From: Cellulomonas sp. PhB150
GTDB taxonomy: Bacteria > Actinomycetota > Actinomycetes > Actinomycetales > Cellulomonadaceae
Assembly: GCF_003755175.1 (NCBI RefSeq)
Contig: NZ_RKHX01000003.1
Span: forward strand, 524,042-588,041
DNA: 64,000 bases
Reading direction: 5' to 3'
The position numbers and the translations under genes are program-made. Positions 18,598 through 27,081 of this stretch are shown here, in pieces. The first letter of the stretch is position 1. Each line of letters starts with the position of its first letter. The notes below the pieces were generated by a model. It searched no databases and was not told the origin of the DNA. It saw only the letters and a list, made by a program, of their open reading frames with translations.

Positions 18598-19148
18598 GCC
18601 TCGCCGACGAGCACCACGAGGGCGGCCTCGGCGAGTCGTCGTTCGTTCGGGTACGCGAGGCGCTGCGGCAGGTCGGCGACGGCGACCCACTCGGCGTCCT
18701 CGGCCTCGCCGTCGGGGTCGCCCTCGACCGAGATGGTGCCGCCGACAGCGCCCAGCAGGAAGTGGTGGACGACCTTGTGCACGCGCCGGTCGTCGCCGCT
18801 GAACCAGTAGTCGATGACGCCCAGGCGGCGCAGCACCTGACCCACGATGCCCGTCTCCTCGGCGATCTCGCGGACCGCGGCCTCCTCGGGCGTCTCGTCG
18901 CCCTCGAGGTGCCCCTTGGGCAGGCACCACTCGAGGCGGCCCGCGCGGTTGCGGCGGGCGATCACGGCGGCGTGGAACGAGCCGTCACGCTGGCGGACGA
19001 CGAGCCCGCCGGCGCTGGTCTCGTCGACGACGGGCAGGTGTGCGACGGTCGGCCGCGGAGCCGGGGGCCGGGGGTCGATGCGCAGCGCATGACCCCCTGG
19101 AGGCGCCGGGACACCCCGCGATGGCGAGGGGTGGGCCGGGCTGGACAT
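18594..19148 (-). CDS. Nudix hydrolase (MutT4-like)
   Basis: A 184-residue Nudix enzyme with a perfect Nudix box, GHLEGDETPEEAAVREIAEETGI at about residues 97-119, preceded by WCLPKGHL. Such enzymes hydrolyse nucleoside diphosphates linked to another group; the true substrate is unknown. The N-terminus is Pro-rich (PSRGVPAPPGGHALRIDPRP). ATG at 19148 is preferred over an in-frame upstream start at 19214 because the longer version would overlap the promoter region of the divergent pcnA. Order (pcnA, Nudix, DUF6049, murJ) copies mycobacterial Rv3907c-Rv3910. Confidence 0.88.
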   Translation of the reverse strand: MSSPAHPSPSRGVPAPPGGHALRIDPRPPAPRPTVAHLPVVDETSAGGLVVRQRDGSFHAAVIARRNRAGRLEWCLPKGHLEGDETPEEAAVREIAEETGIVGQVLRRLGVIDYWFSGDDRRVHKVVHHFLLGAVGGTISVEGDPDGEAEDAEWVAVADLPQRLAYPNERRLAEAALVVLVGEA

Positions 19149-19228
19149 GCAGGCCACTGTATCTACTGCTTCCACAGGGCTCGAACCGGCGCGACGGGTG
19201 GAGTCCTCGCGCAACTAGACTCGGACGA

Positions 19229-20731
19229 GTGCCCGTCGAGCCCACGAACCCCACCTCGCTGATCGCCCTGCAGAAGCGGGCGATCGCCGTCCTCGCGGGC
19301 CTGCCTGCCGACGCGATGGAGCTGGGCGAGCTGTTCCGCGCTGCCGGCCACGAGCTGTCGCTCGTCGGGGGGCCCGTGCGGGACGCGTTCCTGGGCCGGC
19401 TGAGCGCGGACCTCGACTTCACGACGAACGCCACGCCGGACCAGACCGAGGCGATCCTCGCGCGGTGGGGCGACGCGCACTGGGACATCGGCCGGGAGTT
19501 CGGCACGATCGGTGCGCGGCGGTTCGGGTCGCGTCGCGGGTCCGGGCAGGACGTCGTCGTCGAGGTCACGACGTATCGCACCGACGCGTACGACCCCACG
19601 TCGCGCAAGCCCGAGGTCGCGTTCGGCGACTCCCTGGAGGGTGACCTGTCGCGGCGCGACTTCACGGTCAACTCGATGGCGGTCCGGGTGCCGGAGCTGA
19701 CCTTCGTCGACCCGTTCGACGGCCTGGCGGACCTCGCGCGCGGCGTCCTGCGCACGCCGGTCGACCCGCGCCAGTCGTTCGACGACGACCCGCTGCGGAT
19801 GATGCGCGGCGCACGGTTCGCCGCTCAGCTGGGCTTCACGCTCGACCCGGCCGCGGAGGCCGCGACCGTCGACATGGCGGAGCGGATCGCGATCGTGTCC
19901 GCCGAGCGCGTGCGCGACGAGCTGTCCAAGCTGCTCGTCGCCGCGCAGCCGCGACTCGGGCTGCAGGTGCTCGTGGAGACCGGGCTGGCGGGCCACGTGC
20001 TGCCCGAGCTGCCGGCGCTGCGCCTGGAGATCGACGAGCACCACCGGCACAAGGACGTCTACGAGCACTCGCTGACCGTGCTCGAGAACGCGATCGCGCT
20101 GGAGACCGGCCCGGACGGTCCCGTGCCCGGCCCGGACCTGGTGCTGCGTCTCGCGGCCCTGCTGCATGACATCGGCAAGCCCCGCACCAAGCGGCACGAG
20201 GAGGGCGGGGGCGTCAGCTTCCACCACCACGAGATGGTCGGGGCGAAGCTCGTCGCGAAGCGGCTGCGCGAGCTGCGCTTCGACAAGGCGACCGTCCAGG
20301 CGGTCGCGCGCCTCACCGAGCTGCACTTGCGGTTCCACGGGTACGGCGAGGGCGAGTGGACCGACTCCGCCGTGCGCCGGTACGTCACGGACGCGGGGCC
20401 GCTGCTCGAGCGGCTGCACCGCCTGACGCGCTCCGACTGCACCACGCGCAACGCGCGCAAGGCGGCGCGGCTCTCGGCGGCGTACGACGACCTCGAGGTG
20501 CGGATCGCCCGGCTCAAGGAGCAGGAGGAGCTCGACTCGGTCAGGCCGGACCTGGACGGCACGCAGATCATGGAGATCCTCGGGCTGCGCCCGGGGCGCG
20601 AGGTCGGGACGGCCTACCGCTACCTGCTCGAGCTGCGGATGGAGCGCGGCCCGCTCGGCCCCGACACCGCGCGCGAGGAGCTGCTCTCGTGGTGGGCCCG
20701 GACGACGAGCACGCAGACGTCGTCCTCCTGA
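19229..20731 (+). CDS. pcnA: CCA tRNA nucleotidyltransferase / poly(A) polymerase family protein
   Basis: A 500-residue nucleotidyltransferase that adds CCA to tRNA 3' ends. Seen: the catalytic LSLVGGPVRDAFLGRLSADLDFTTNA with the DxD metal ligands, RRDFTVNSMAVR, DDPLRMMRGARFAAQLGF, and an HD domain (LAALLHDIGKPRTKRH). Actinobacterial PcnA proteins commonly have this HD part. GTG at 19229 is the likely start; longer in-frame ORF upstream lies over the Nudix promoter. The last ~110 bp overlap the 3' end of the convergent phosphatase gene. Confidence 0.94.
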   Translation: MPVEPTNPTSLIALQKRAIAVLAGLPADAMELGELFRAAGHELSLVGGPVRDAFLGRLSADLDFTTNATPDQTEAILARWGDAHWDIGREFGTIGARRFGSRRGSGQDVVVEVTTYRTDAYDPTSRKPEVAFGDSLEGDLSRRDFTVNSMAVRVPELTFVDPFDGLADLARGVLRTPVDPRQSFDDDPLRMMRGARFAAQLGFTLDPAAEAATVDMAERIAIVSAERVRDELSKLLVAAQPRLGLQVLVETGLAGHVLPELPALRLEIDEHHRHKDVYEHSLTVLENAIALETGPDGPVPGPDLVLRLAALLHDIGKPRTKRHEEGGGVSFHHHEMVGAKLVAKRLRELRFDKATVQAVARLTELHLRFHGYGEGEWTDSAVRRYVTDAGPLLERLHRLTRSDCTTRNARKAARLSAAYDDLEVRIARLKEQEELDSVRPDLDGTQIMEILGLRPGREVGTAYRYLLELRMERGPLGPDTAREELLSWWARTTSTQTSSS

Positions 20732-22356
20732 CGGTCGCCGGTTAGCAACGCGTCGATGAGCGCGTCGCGCACGCCGGTCGCGTCGAGGTCGTCGGGCTGC
20801 GCTGACAGCGTGGCGACGAGGCCGGCGATGCCCTCGCGCAGGCCGCGGTCCCGGCGCTCGATGAGCCCGTCGGTGAACAGGACCAGCGTCGCACCGGCCG
20901 GGATCGTGACCTTGCCGCTCGTCGCGTGGCCGGCGGGGTCGGCGATGCCGAGCGGGGTCGTCGCCGCGTCGTCGAGCGGGACGACCTCGCCGCCCGGCAG
21001 GCGCAGCAGCGGCGGGGGGTGCCCGGCTCGCGCGTAGGTCAGCGTCGCGCCGGTCCCGGACGTCTCCCAGCGGACGTACGCGCAGGTCGCGATGTCGGCG
21101 ATCGGGATGCCGCGGACCATCGCGTCGACCCGTGCGAGCGCGGTCGCCGGCTCCGTGCAGTCCCACGCCGTCGAGCGCAGCAGCGACCGGAGCTGGCCCA
21201 TCGCGGCCGCGGCGTGCATGTCGTGGCCCACCACGTCGCCGACGGCCAGCCCGACGGAGCCGTCGGGCAGCTGCAGCACGTCGAACCAGTCGCCGCCGAC
21301 CTCGGCCAGGCGCGTCGAGGCGATGTACGCCGCGGCGATGTCGAGCCCGGGGACGTCGGGGATGTCCGGCAGCAGGCTGTGCTGGAGCGTGAGGGCGGCG
21401 TCGCGCGCGGCGAGGAACAGGCGCACGTTGTCCAGGGCCAGGCCCGCGCGGCGGCCCAGGTGCGCGGCGGTGACGACGACGTCGGGGCTGAAGCCACCCA
21501 CCTCCTCGTGGACCAGGCACATCACGCCGATCACGCGGTCGCGCGCGCGCAGCGGGACGACGAGCGCACTGCCGAGGCCGAGCGCCTGCAGCGCGCCGAG
21601 CTGGGTGTCGGTCGACCGCTCCGGGAGTGCGGCCACGTCGATCGCGTAGGGCGCGGGCACGAACCCCGGCTGGCTGGCGAGCGCCTCCGCCATCCGCGGT
21701 GACCGGCGGAGCCACTCGACGCCGTGGCTCTCCAGGAAGGCCGCCGCCGCCGAGCGGGAGTGGTCGGAGGCGACGACGTGCACGTGCTCGAAGCGGCCGC
21801 GGTCGTCGGTCACGGCCACGTAGCCCCAGGTGGCGAGCGCGGGCACGGCGATGTCGGCGAGCGAGTCGACCGCCGCGGCGTAGTCGAGGTGGGCGACCAT
21901 CTCGTCGGTGACGCGGGCCAGCAGGTCGAGGCGCGCGGTCGCCTGGCGCTGGGAGCTGAGGTCGGAGTCGCGGGCGTGGTCCGCCTCGACCCGGGCCGTG
22001 ACGTCCGCCTGGACGCCGACGTGGTGGGTGATCGTGCCGTCGCGCCCGATCACCGGGCTGATGACGACCTGGTTCCAGAACGGGGTCCCGTCGCGGCGGT
22101 AGTTGAGGACGACGGTGGCGACCGTCTTGCCGGTGTCCACCGCGTCGCGCATCTCCGCGGCCGTCGCCGGGTCCGTGGCGGGCCCCTGCAGGAGCCGGCA
22201 GTTGCGGCCGAGCACCTGCTCGGGGGTGTAGCCGGTGAGTGCGGTGAACGCAGGGTTGACCCAGATGAGCGGGTGGTCCGGCGCGGTCGCGTCGGAGATG
22301 CTGAACGCCACGTCGCTGGCCCGCACCGCGCGGCCCTGCAGGTCGTCGCTCGTCAT
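20620..22356 (-). CDS. LOV-GAF-PP2C (SpoIIE-type) phosphatase, predicted blue-light sensor
   Basis: A 578-residue soluble signalling protein. Residues ~8-125 form a LOV domain: VNPAFTALTGYTPEQ, the photoactive cysteine in GRNCRLLQGPATDP, flavin-contact NYRRDGTPFWNQ and VGVQADVT. Residues ~150-310 are a GAF domain (LGSALVVPLRARDRVIGVMCLVHEE). Residues ~330-560 are a SpoIIE/PP2C phosphatase with the metal-binding AEVGGDWFDVLQLPDG and VGDVVGHDMHAA, and DDVCVLVVRAH at its end. It should dephosphorylate a Ser/Thr-phosphoprotein, typically an anti-anti-sigma factor, under light control. No sigma-factor partner is encoded nearby. ATG at 22356 overlaps the MFS stop (ATGA). The 3' end overlaps pcnA by 112 bp. 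Confidence 0.9.
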   Translation of the reverse strand: MTSDDLQGRAVRASDVAFSISDATAPDHPLIWVNPAFTALTGYTPEQVLGRNCRLLQGPATDPATAAEMRDAVDTGKTVATVVLNYRRDGTPFWNQVVISPVIGRDGTITHHVGVQADVTARVEADHARDSDLSSQRQATARLDLLARVTDEMVAHLDYAAAVDSLADIAVPALATWGYVAVTDDRGRFEHVHVVASDHSRSAAAAFLESHGVEWLRRSPRMAEALASQPGFVPAPYAIDVAALPERSTDTQLGALQALGLGSALVVPLRARDRVIGVMCLVHEEVGGFSPDVVVTAAHLGRRAGLALDNVRLFLAARDAALTLQHSLLPDIPDVPGLDIAAAYIASTRLAEVGGDWFDVLQLPDGSVGLAVGDVVGHDMHAAAAMGQLRSLLRSTAWDCTEPATALARVDAMVRGIPIADIATCAYVRWETSGTGATLTYARAGHPPPLLRLPGGEVVPLDDAATTPLGIADPAGHATSGKVTIPAGATLVLFTDGLIERRDRGLREGIAGLVATLSAQPDDLDATGVRDALIDALLTGDRQEDDVCVLVVRAHHESSSSRAVSGPSGPRSIRSSSR

Positions 22357-23660
22357 GCGACCACCACCTCGACCGGTCGGGGCTCCGGCACTCGTCGGGC
22401 GGCCGTGCCGTAGACCACCGCGCCCCCCACGTAGCCGAGCGCGACCAGCGCGAACAGGCCACGCGAGTAGCCGGTGTCCGGCAGGCTCACCGCGGCGAGG
22501 GCCGCCGCGCCGACGAACGCCGCGTTGTAGAGGACGTCGTACAGGGCGAACGCCCGCCCGCGGTAGGCGTCGGCGGTGTCCCGCTGGACGATGGTGTCGA
22601 CGGCGATCTTCGCGCCCTGCGCGGCGAGCCCGAGCGTCACGGCGGCGACGATGACGGCGGGCAGCGCGTACGTCGCGACGAGCAGCAGCTGGCTCGCCGC
22701 CGCGATGCCGAGGCACACGACGATCCACGCGTTGGCGCCGATCAGCGGTGTGATCACGGGCGTCGCGACGACGGCCAGCGCGAAGCCGACGACCGTCGCG
22801 GCGAGCACGGTGCCGAACGTCTTGAGGCCGGCGTCGGTGTCGAGCGGGTCGTTGAGCAGGTTGCGGGAGATCAGCAGGCTCGCGACGAACACCACGCCGT
22901 AGAGGAACCGGTGCCACGCCATGATCCCCAGGGCACGCGCCGGGGTCCGGCGGGCGACGAGGTAGCGGGCCCCGTCGACGAGCCCGCGCGCGAGCATGCC
23001 CAGCTCGGCGCGGAGCCTCGTCGCGTCGGCCTTCTCGTCGGGCCCGAGCCGATCGCGGCCCAGGCGTGTGGCCAGCGCGCTCGCGGCCGCCATGAGCAGG
23101 GCGGCCAGCGCCAGGGAGCCCCCGTCGTGCGCGCGGCCCGCCGGGAGCACGAGCCCGACGACCAGGCCGATCCCCGCCCCGACGCCCGCGGCCGCGGTGC
23201 CCAGGGTCGGCGTGACCGAGTTCGCGGTGAGCAGCAGCGGCCCGTCGACGACCTGCGGCAGGGAGGCCGACATCGCCGCGAGCAGGAACCGGTTCACGGA
23301 CAGGGTCACGAGCGCCAGGACGTAGACCGCGGGGCCGACGCCGTCGACCACGAGGATCACCCCGACCGCCAGCGTGAGCAGCACCCGCAGGGCATTGCCG
23401 TAGACGAGCACCTGCCGGCGGCGCCACCGGTCGAGCAGCACCCCGGCCCACGGTCCGACGATCGTGAACGGCAGCAGCAGGACCGCGAAAGCCGTCGCGA
23501 CGCCCGCGGCGGTGCTCGCGTGCTCGGGGGAGAAGAAGAACAGGGTGGCCAGGCCGGCCTGGAAGGTGCCGTCGGCGGTCTGGCTCACGAGCCGGACGGT
23601 GAGCAGGCGGCGGAAGTCCCGCACCGGCGCGAGCGCCTTGAGGTCCGCGATCACCTGCAC
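22353..23660 (-). CDS. MFS transporter
   Basis: A 435-residue polytopic membrane protein with about 12 predicted TM segments and the MFS loop signature GPWAGVLLDRWRRRQVLVYGNALR between helices 2 and 3. Substrate is not inferable; the fold resembles drug or small-molecule exporters of the MFS_1/MFS_3 kind. GTG start at 23660 (VQVIADLKALAPVRDF). It overlaps the LOV phosphatase start by 4 bp, so the two are co-expressed. A hairpin at 23720-23770 precedes it. Confidence 0.85.
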   Translation of the reverse strand: MQVIADLKALAPVRDFRRLLTVRLVSQTADGTFQAGLATLFFFSPEHASTAAGVATAFAVLLLPFTIVGPWAGVLLDRWRRRQVLVYGNALRVLLTLAVGVILVVDGVGPAVYVLALVTLSVNRFLLAAMSASLPQVVDGPLLLTANSVTPTLGTAAAGVGAGIGLVVGLVLPAGRAHDGGSLALAALLMAAASALATRLGRDRLGPDEKADATRLRAELGMLARGLVDGARYLVARRTPARALGIMAWHRFLYGVVFVASLLISRNLLNDPLDTDAGLKTFGTVLAATVVGFALAVVATPVITPLIGANAWIVVCLGIAAASQLLLVATYALPAVIVAAVTLGLAAQGAKIAVDTIVQRDTADAYRGRAFALYDVLYNAAFVGAAALAAVSLPDTGYSRGLFALVALGYVGGAVVYGTAARRVPEPRPVEVVVA

Positions 23661-23719
23661 GGCGCCATCCTCGCACCCCGGCGCCGCCGATCCACGCGGT
23701 CTGCCGACGAGGTCTTGTG

Positions 23720-23770
23720 CCGAGCGTGAAGACTTCGTTTCGCGTGGCGTGACGAAGTCTTCACGCTCGG
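23720..23770. repeat. 19-bp perfect inverted repeat (hairpin A)
   Basis: CCGAGCGTGAAGACTTCGT (23720-23738) and its exact reverse complement (23752-23770) flank a 13-base loop. The right arm overlaps the last codons of the AbiEi/DUF559-like gene, whose stop is at 23761. It could act as a terminator for that gene, but it shares TGAAGACTTCGT with hairpin B at 24815 on the other side of the gene, which suggests a mobile or protein-bound repeat. Confidence 0.8.
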
Positions 23771-24756
23771 CCGAGCATCACCTCGCATGCGTCCGAACAC
23801 CGGCGCGGAGTGCCTTGCCAGCCGCCTGCGCGGAGGGCATCGGCCACCTGGGCCGCCGTCCGGCACGGTCGCGCGGCAACGTGGAGCCACCGGTACCGCA
23901 AGGTCAGCTCGCGGTGGGCGAGGATGACCGCGTTGTCGCGCCACACGTCCTCGTCGGTCCGGCCGTACGGGTGTGCGAGCTGACCGTCCAGCTCGACGCG
24001 TGTGTCGTACCCCCGGTACACGCGGTCCGCGCGGATCCAGCGGTGGTCGATCACCTCACGTACCTGCGCCTGCGCCGGTGGGAGGGCGTGCGCCCGCTCG
24101 ACGTCGTGCAGGTACCGGTGCTCGAGGGCCGACTCGACACCGGCACGTGCCTCGCCCAGCAGGTCGATCACGAGCCGCCGGTTCGGGAGGCGAGTGCTCG
24201 CCTCGGCATGGAGGAGGACGCGACCCGGGAGCACGCCGGCGCGGACGGCCTCGGCGACGATCCCGATCGCGTCGTCGGTCGATCGGGCCTCGGCGACGAG
24301 ATCGAGGACCGTCCTGTCCTCGCCGACCGCACGGAGCGCACCGCCTGCGACAGGCATCGGCCGACGCCTGCGGACGTGGATGCCGGGCTGCGGGGCGACG
24401 CTGCGCGCGCAGGGGATGCTGATGACGACGATCGGCCCGGGCGTCGAGACGAACCCGTGGACGAACCCGGCGGAGCGGTGCGAGAGGGCCGCGCCATCTC
24501 CCGCGTAGAGGAGGGCGCCCCGCGCGCGCTGCCGCCAGGTGGCGGCACCGGAGCTGAGCAGGACCACGCCTCGGAACAAGCGGGTCCACTCACCCGATGC
24601 CGCGCGTCGGGCGATGGCGGCCCTGGTCATGCCCCACTGTTGGAGCTGGGCGGTGGTCGCCACGGCGTCCTGCCGCGCGAGCACCGCGCGAGCCCGCGCA
24701 TCGAGTGCGGTCGGCACCCGACCCGGCAACGGGCGCCCCGCTCGAACGTCATCCAC
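23761..24756 (-). CDS. AbiEi-type HTH / DUF559-like protein
   Basis: A 331-residue protein of a type common in Actinobacteria. The N-terminus has a helix-turn-helix segment (VLARQDAVATTAQLQQWGMTRAAI) and GEWTRLFRGVVLLSSG as in AbiEi-type antitoxin domains. The C-terminal region with RVYRGYDTRVELDGQLAHPYGR recalls DUF559/Vsr-like endonuclease folds. Function is unknown; annotation as a type IV antitoxin rests only on the N-terminal domain and no toxin partner is adjacent. It is a single-gene unit between hairpins A and B, which may mark it as an insertion. Confidence 0.65.
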   Translation of the reverse strand: MDDVRAGRPLPGRVPTALDARARAVLARQDAVATTAQLQQWGMTRAAIARRAASGEWTRLFRGVVLLSSGAATWRQRARGALLYAGDGAALSHRSAGFVHGFVSTPGPIVVISIPCARSVAPQPGIHVRRRRPMPVAGGALRAVGEDRTVLDLVAEARSTDDAIGIVAEAVRAGVLPGRVLLHAEASTRLPNRRLVIDLLGEARAGVESALEHRYLHDVERAHALPPAQAQVREVIDHRWIRADRVYRGYDTRVELDGQLAHPYGRTDEDVWRDNAVILAHRELTLRYRWLHVAARPCRTAAQVADALRAGGWQGTPRRCSDACEVMLGRA

Positions 24757-24814
24757 GCGCTGGATCGTCCCGCACCATCCCCGCAGCCGTGGGTGGGGGT
24801 GTGGATAGCGCGGA

Positions 24815-24857
24815 GGTTGAAGACTTCGTCACGCCTGACGCGACCAACTCTTCAACC
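24815..24857. repeat. imperfect inverted repeat (hairpin B)
   Basis: Arms of 16 bases (GGTTGAAGACTTCGTC, 24815-24830; partner 24842-24857) pair with two mismatches. The left arm shares TGAAGACTTCGT with hairpin A. It lies 59 bp upstream of the AbiEi/DUF559-like start codon. Confidence 0.7.
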
Positions 24858-24860
24858 AGT

Positions 24861-24930
24861 CGCGAGCGGGCGCGAGCGGGCGGGGCGCGAGCGGGCGGGC
24901 GCGGCGCGGGCGGGCGGGCGCGGGCCGGGA
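24861..24930. repeat. low-complexity GCGGGCG-type tract
   Basis: About 70 bp of reiterated GAGCGGGCGC / GGCGGGCGC units with no base T until the terminator region. It lies between hairpin B and the ino1 terminator and is non-coding. Confidence 0.7.
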
Positions 24931-24932
24931 CG

Positions 24933-24968
24933 GCGAAGGGCCCCCGGGAGATCCCGGGGGCCCTTCGC
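24933..24968 (-). terminator. terminator of padR-ino1
   Basis: A perfect 17-bp stem, GCGAAGGGCCCCCGGGA (24933-24949) with its complement at 24952-24968 and a 2-base apex, placed 13 bp after the ino1 stop. Confidence 0.85.
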
Positions 24969-24981
24969 AGGTGGTGCTGGG

Positions 24982-26073
24982 TCAGCGCTCGTTCTCGCCG
25001 GCGATGAAGGCCTCCAGCTGGGCGCGGCCCAGGGTGTCCTCCATCTGGACCGGCGGGGACTTCATGAAGTACGTCGAGGCCGACAGGATCGGGCCACCGA
25101 CGCCACGGTCCTTGGCGATCTTCGCGGCGCGCAGGGCGTCGATGATGATGCCGGCCGAGTTGGGCGAGTCCCAGACCTCGAGCTTGTACTCGAGGTTCAG
25201 GGGCACCTCGCCGAACGCGCGACCCTCGAGGCGGACGTAGGCCCACTTGCGGTCGTCGAGCCAGGCGACGTAGTCCGACGGGCCGATGTGGACGTTGCGG
25301 TCCTCCTTCTTGCCGCCCAGGGGGCCGGTCAGGTTGGAGGTCACGGCCTGCGTCTTGGAGAGCTTCTTGGACTCCAGGCGCTCGCGCTCGAGCATGTTCT
25401 TGAAGTCCATGTTGCCGCCGACGTTCAGCTGGTACGTGCGGTCCAGGACGACGCCGCGGTCCTCGAAGAGCTTCGCGAGGACACGGTGCGTGATGGTCGC
25501 GCCGACCTGCGACTTGATGTCGTCGCCGACGATCGGGACGCCGGCAGCCTCGAACTTCGCGGCCCACTCGGGGTCGGACGCGATGAACACGGGCAGGGCG
25601 TTGACGAACGCCACACCGGCGTCGATGGCGCACTGCGCGTAGTACTTCGCCGCGACCTCGGAGCCGACGGGCAGGTAGCAGATGAGGACGTCGACACGGG
25701 CCTCGCGCAGGGCGGCGACGATGTCGACCGGCTCGGCGTCCGACTCCTCGATGGTCTCGCGGTAGTACTTGCCGAGACCGTCGTTGGTCACGCCACGCTG
25801 CACGGTCACGCCGAGCGGCGGGACGTCCGCGATCTTGATGGTGTTGTTCTCCGAGGCGACGATGGCCTCCGAGAGGTCGAAGCCGACCTTCTTGGCGTCG
25901 ACGTCGAACGCGGCGACGAACTCGATGTCACGCACGTGGTAGTCACCGAACTGCACGTGCATGAGACCGGGAACGGTCCCGCTCGGGTCGGCGTCGGCGT
26001 AGTAGTGGACGCCCTGGACGAGCGACGCGGCGCAGTTGCCGACGCCGACGATGGCGACGCGGATGGAGGTCAT
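24982..26073 (-). CDS. ino1: inositol-3-phosphate synthase
   Basis: A 363-residue NAD-dependent enzyme that converts glucose-6-phosphate to 1L-myo-inositol-1-phosphate, the first step toward phosphatidylinositol and mycothiol in Actinobacteria. Seen: [66 protein letters not shown], and [14 protein letters not shown]. Length fits the short actinobacterial/archaeal class. The ATG overlaps the padR stop (ATGA). It is the downstream gene of a padR-ino1 operon, as in mycobacteria (Rv0047c-Rv0046c). Confidence 0.95.
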   Translation of the reverse strand: MTSIRVAIVGVGNCAASLVQGVHYYADADPSGTVPGLMHVQFGDYHVRDIEFVAAFDVDAKKVGFDLSEAIVASENNTIKIADVPPLGVTVQRGVTNDGLGKYYRETIEESDAEPVDIVAALREARVDVLICYLPVGSEVAAKYYAQCAIDAGVAFVNALPVFIASDPEWAAKFEAAGVPIVGDDIKSQVGATITHRVLAKLFEDRGVVLDRTYQLNVGGNMDFKNMLERERLESKKLSKTQAVTSNLTGPLGGKKEDRNVHIGPSDYVAWLDDRKWAYVRLEGRAFGEVPLNLEYKLEVWDSPNSAGIIIDALRAAKIAKDRGVGGPILSASTYFMKSPPVQMEDTLGRAQLEAFIAGENER

Positions 26074-26717
26074 CCTCGCTCCTTCTCGGTGGTTCGCGCC
26101 GGGACGGTGTCGTCCGCGACGGTGGAAGCAGCATCGGCCGGCTGGCCGGTGCCTGTGGGACGCACGCGGCGGCGGCCGCGCTCGTTGTCGATGAGCCCGT
26201 CGAGCCAACGGACTTCACGCTCGACCTGTTCGAGGCCATGGCGCTGCAGCTCGAGCGTGTACTCGTCCATGCGCTCGCGGGTGCGGGCGAAGGACTGTCG
26301 GATCGTGTCGAGTCGTTCGGTCAGGCGCGTGCGCCGACCCTCGAGGATCCGAAGCCTGGTCTCGGCGTCGGTCTGCGCGAAGAACGCGAACCGGACGTCG
26401 AAGTTCTCGTCCTCCCAGGTGGACGGGCCGGACTGCGCGAGCACCTGCTGGAGGTGCTCCTTGCCGTCGGCCGTCAGCTGGTAGACGATGCGTGCCCGCT
26501 TGCTGACGCCGTGCCCGCTGTCCGCGCCCGACTCGGTCCCGACGATCCAGTGCCGCTCGACGAGCGACTTCAGGCACGGGTACAGCGAGCCGTACGACAG
26601 GGCGCGGAACGAGCCGAGCACGAGGTTGAGGCGCTTGCGCAGCTCGTACCCGTGCATGGGCGACTCGTGCAGCAGGCCGAGGATCGCCGGCTCGAGCACG
26701 TCGGAACGACCGCGCAC
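26070..26717 (-). CDS. PadR-family transcriptional regulator of ino1
   Basis: A 215-residue repressor. The N-terminal winged HTH ([38 protein letters not shown]) is typical PadR; the C-terminal ~100 residues form the charged helical Vir_act_alpha_C-like dimerisation part ([24 protein letters not shown]). GTG start at 26717 with GGAGG 7 bases upstream. Co-transcribed with ino1 and preceded by a palindromic operator at 26781-26801, so autoregulation together with ino1 is likely. Whether inositol or another effector is sensed is not known. Confidence 0.9.
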   Translation of the reverse strand: MRGRSDVLEPAILGLLHESPMHGYELRKRLNLVLGSFRALSYGSLYPCLKSLVERHWIVGTESGADSGHGVSKRARIVYQLTADGKEHLQQVLAQSGPSTWEDENFDVRFAFFAQTDAETRLRILEGRRTRLTERLDTIRQSFARTRERMDEYTLELQRHGLEQVEREVRWLDGLIDNERGRRRVRPTGTGQPADAASTVADDTVPARTTEKERG

Positions 26718-26780
26718 GGGGCACCTCCTCGGGTGGGGCTAGAGTCTGGCGAAGCCCGGGAGGGCGATGCGAGACGAGTC

Positions 26781-26801
26781 GATGTATCAACTCGATACAT
26801 C
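26781..26801. promoter_or_regulatory. PadR-type operator upstream of padR-ino1
   Basis: GATGTATC-AACTC-GATACATC is a perfect 8-bp inverted repeat with a 5-bp spacer, matching the ATGTAT-n-ATACAT form bound by many PadR proteins. It lies 64 bp upstream of the padR start. The rest of the 364-bp padR-ponA spacer shows no gene. Confidence 0.8.
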
Positions 26802-27081
26802 CGCACAGTATGTCGAATGCGTGCCTCGGGACAAGTCCGCCGCGCTGTGACGTGTGCCCGAGGGTGTTCTCGCGTGGCCCAGATCACTCGATCGGCCCCA
26901 TCTGCGTCCGCCCCTCGTCGGCCCGGTGCCGATCGTGTGAAGGCTCGCCGCAGACCGCCTCCGTCCCGGGAGAGGCGCAGGACGGTCCCCCATACTTGGG
27001 GTCGCGGCAGCCCTGCTCGTACCCGGACACCCCTCCGTGACGCGGGCCGCCCCCCGAGGTCGTCGTCAGGAAGGCAGCACG

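Noticed and set aside
20620..23676. 1018-codon minus-strand ORF as one giant protein
   Set aside because: The upstream part is an out-of-frame shadow of the MFS gene; the LOV-GAF-PP2C protein starts at 22356 with a ribosome-binding site and a 4-bp overlap.
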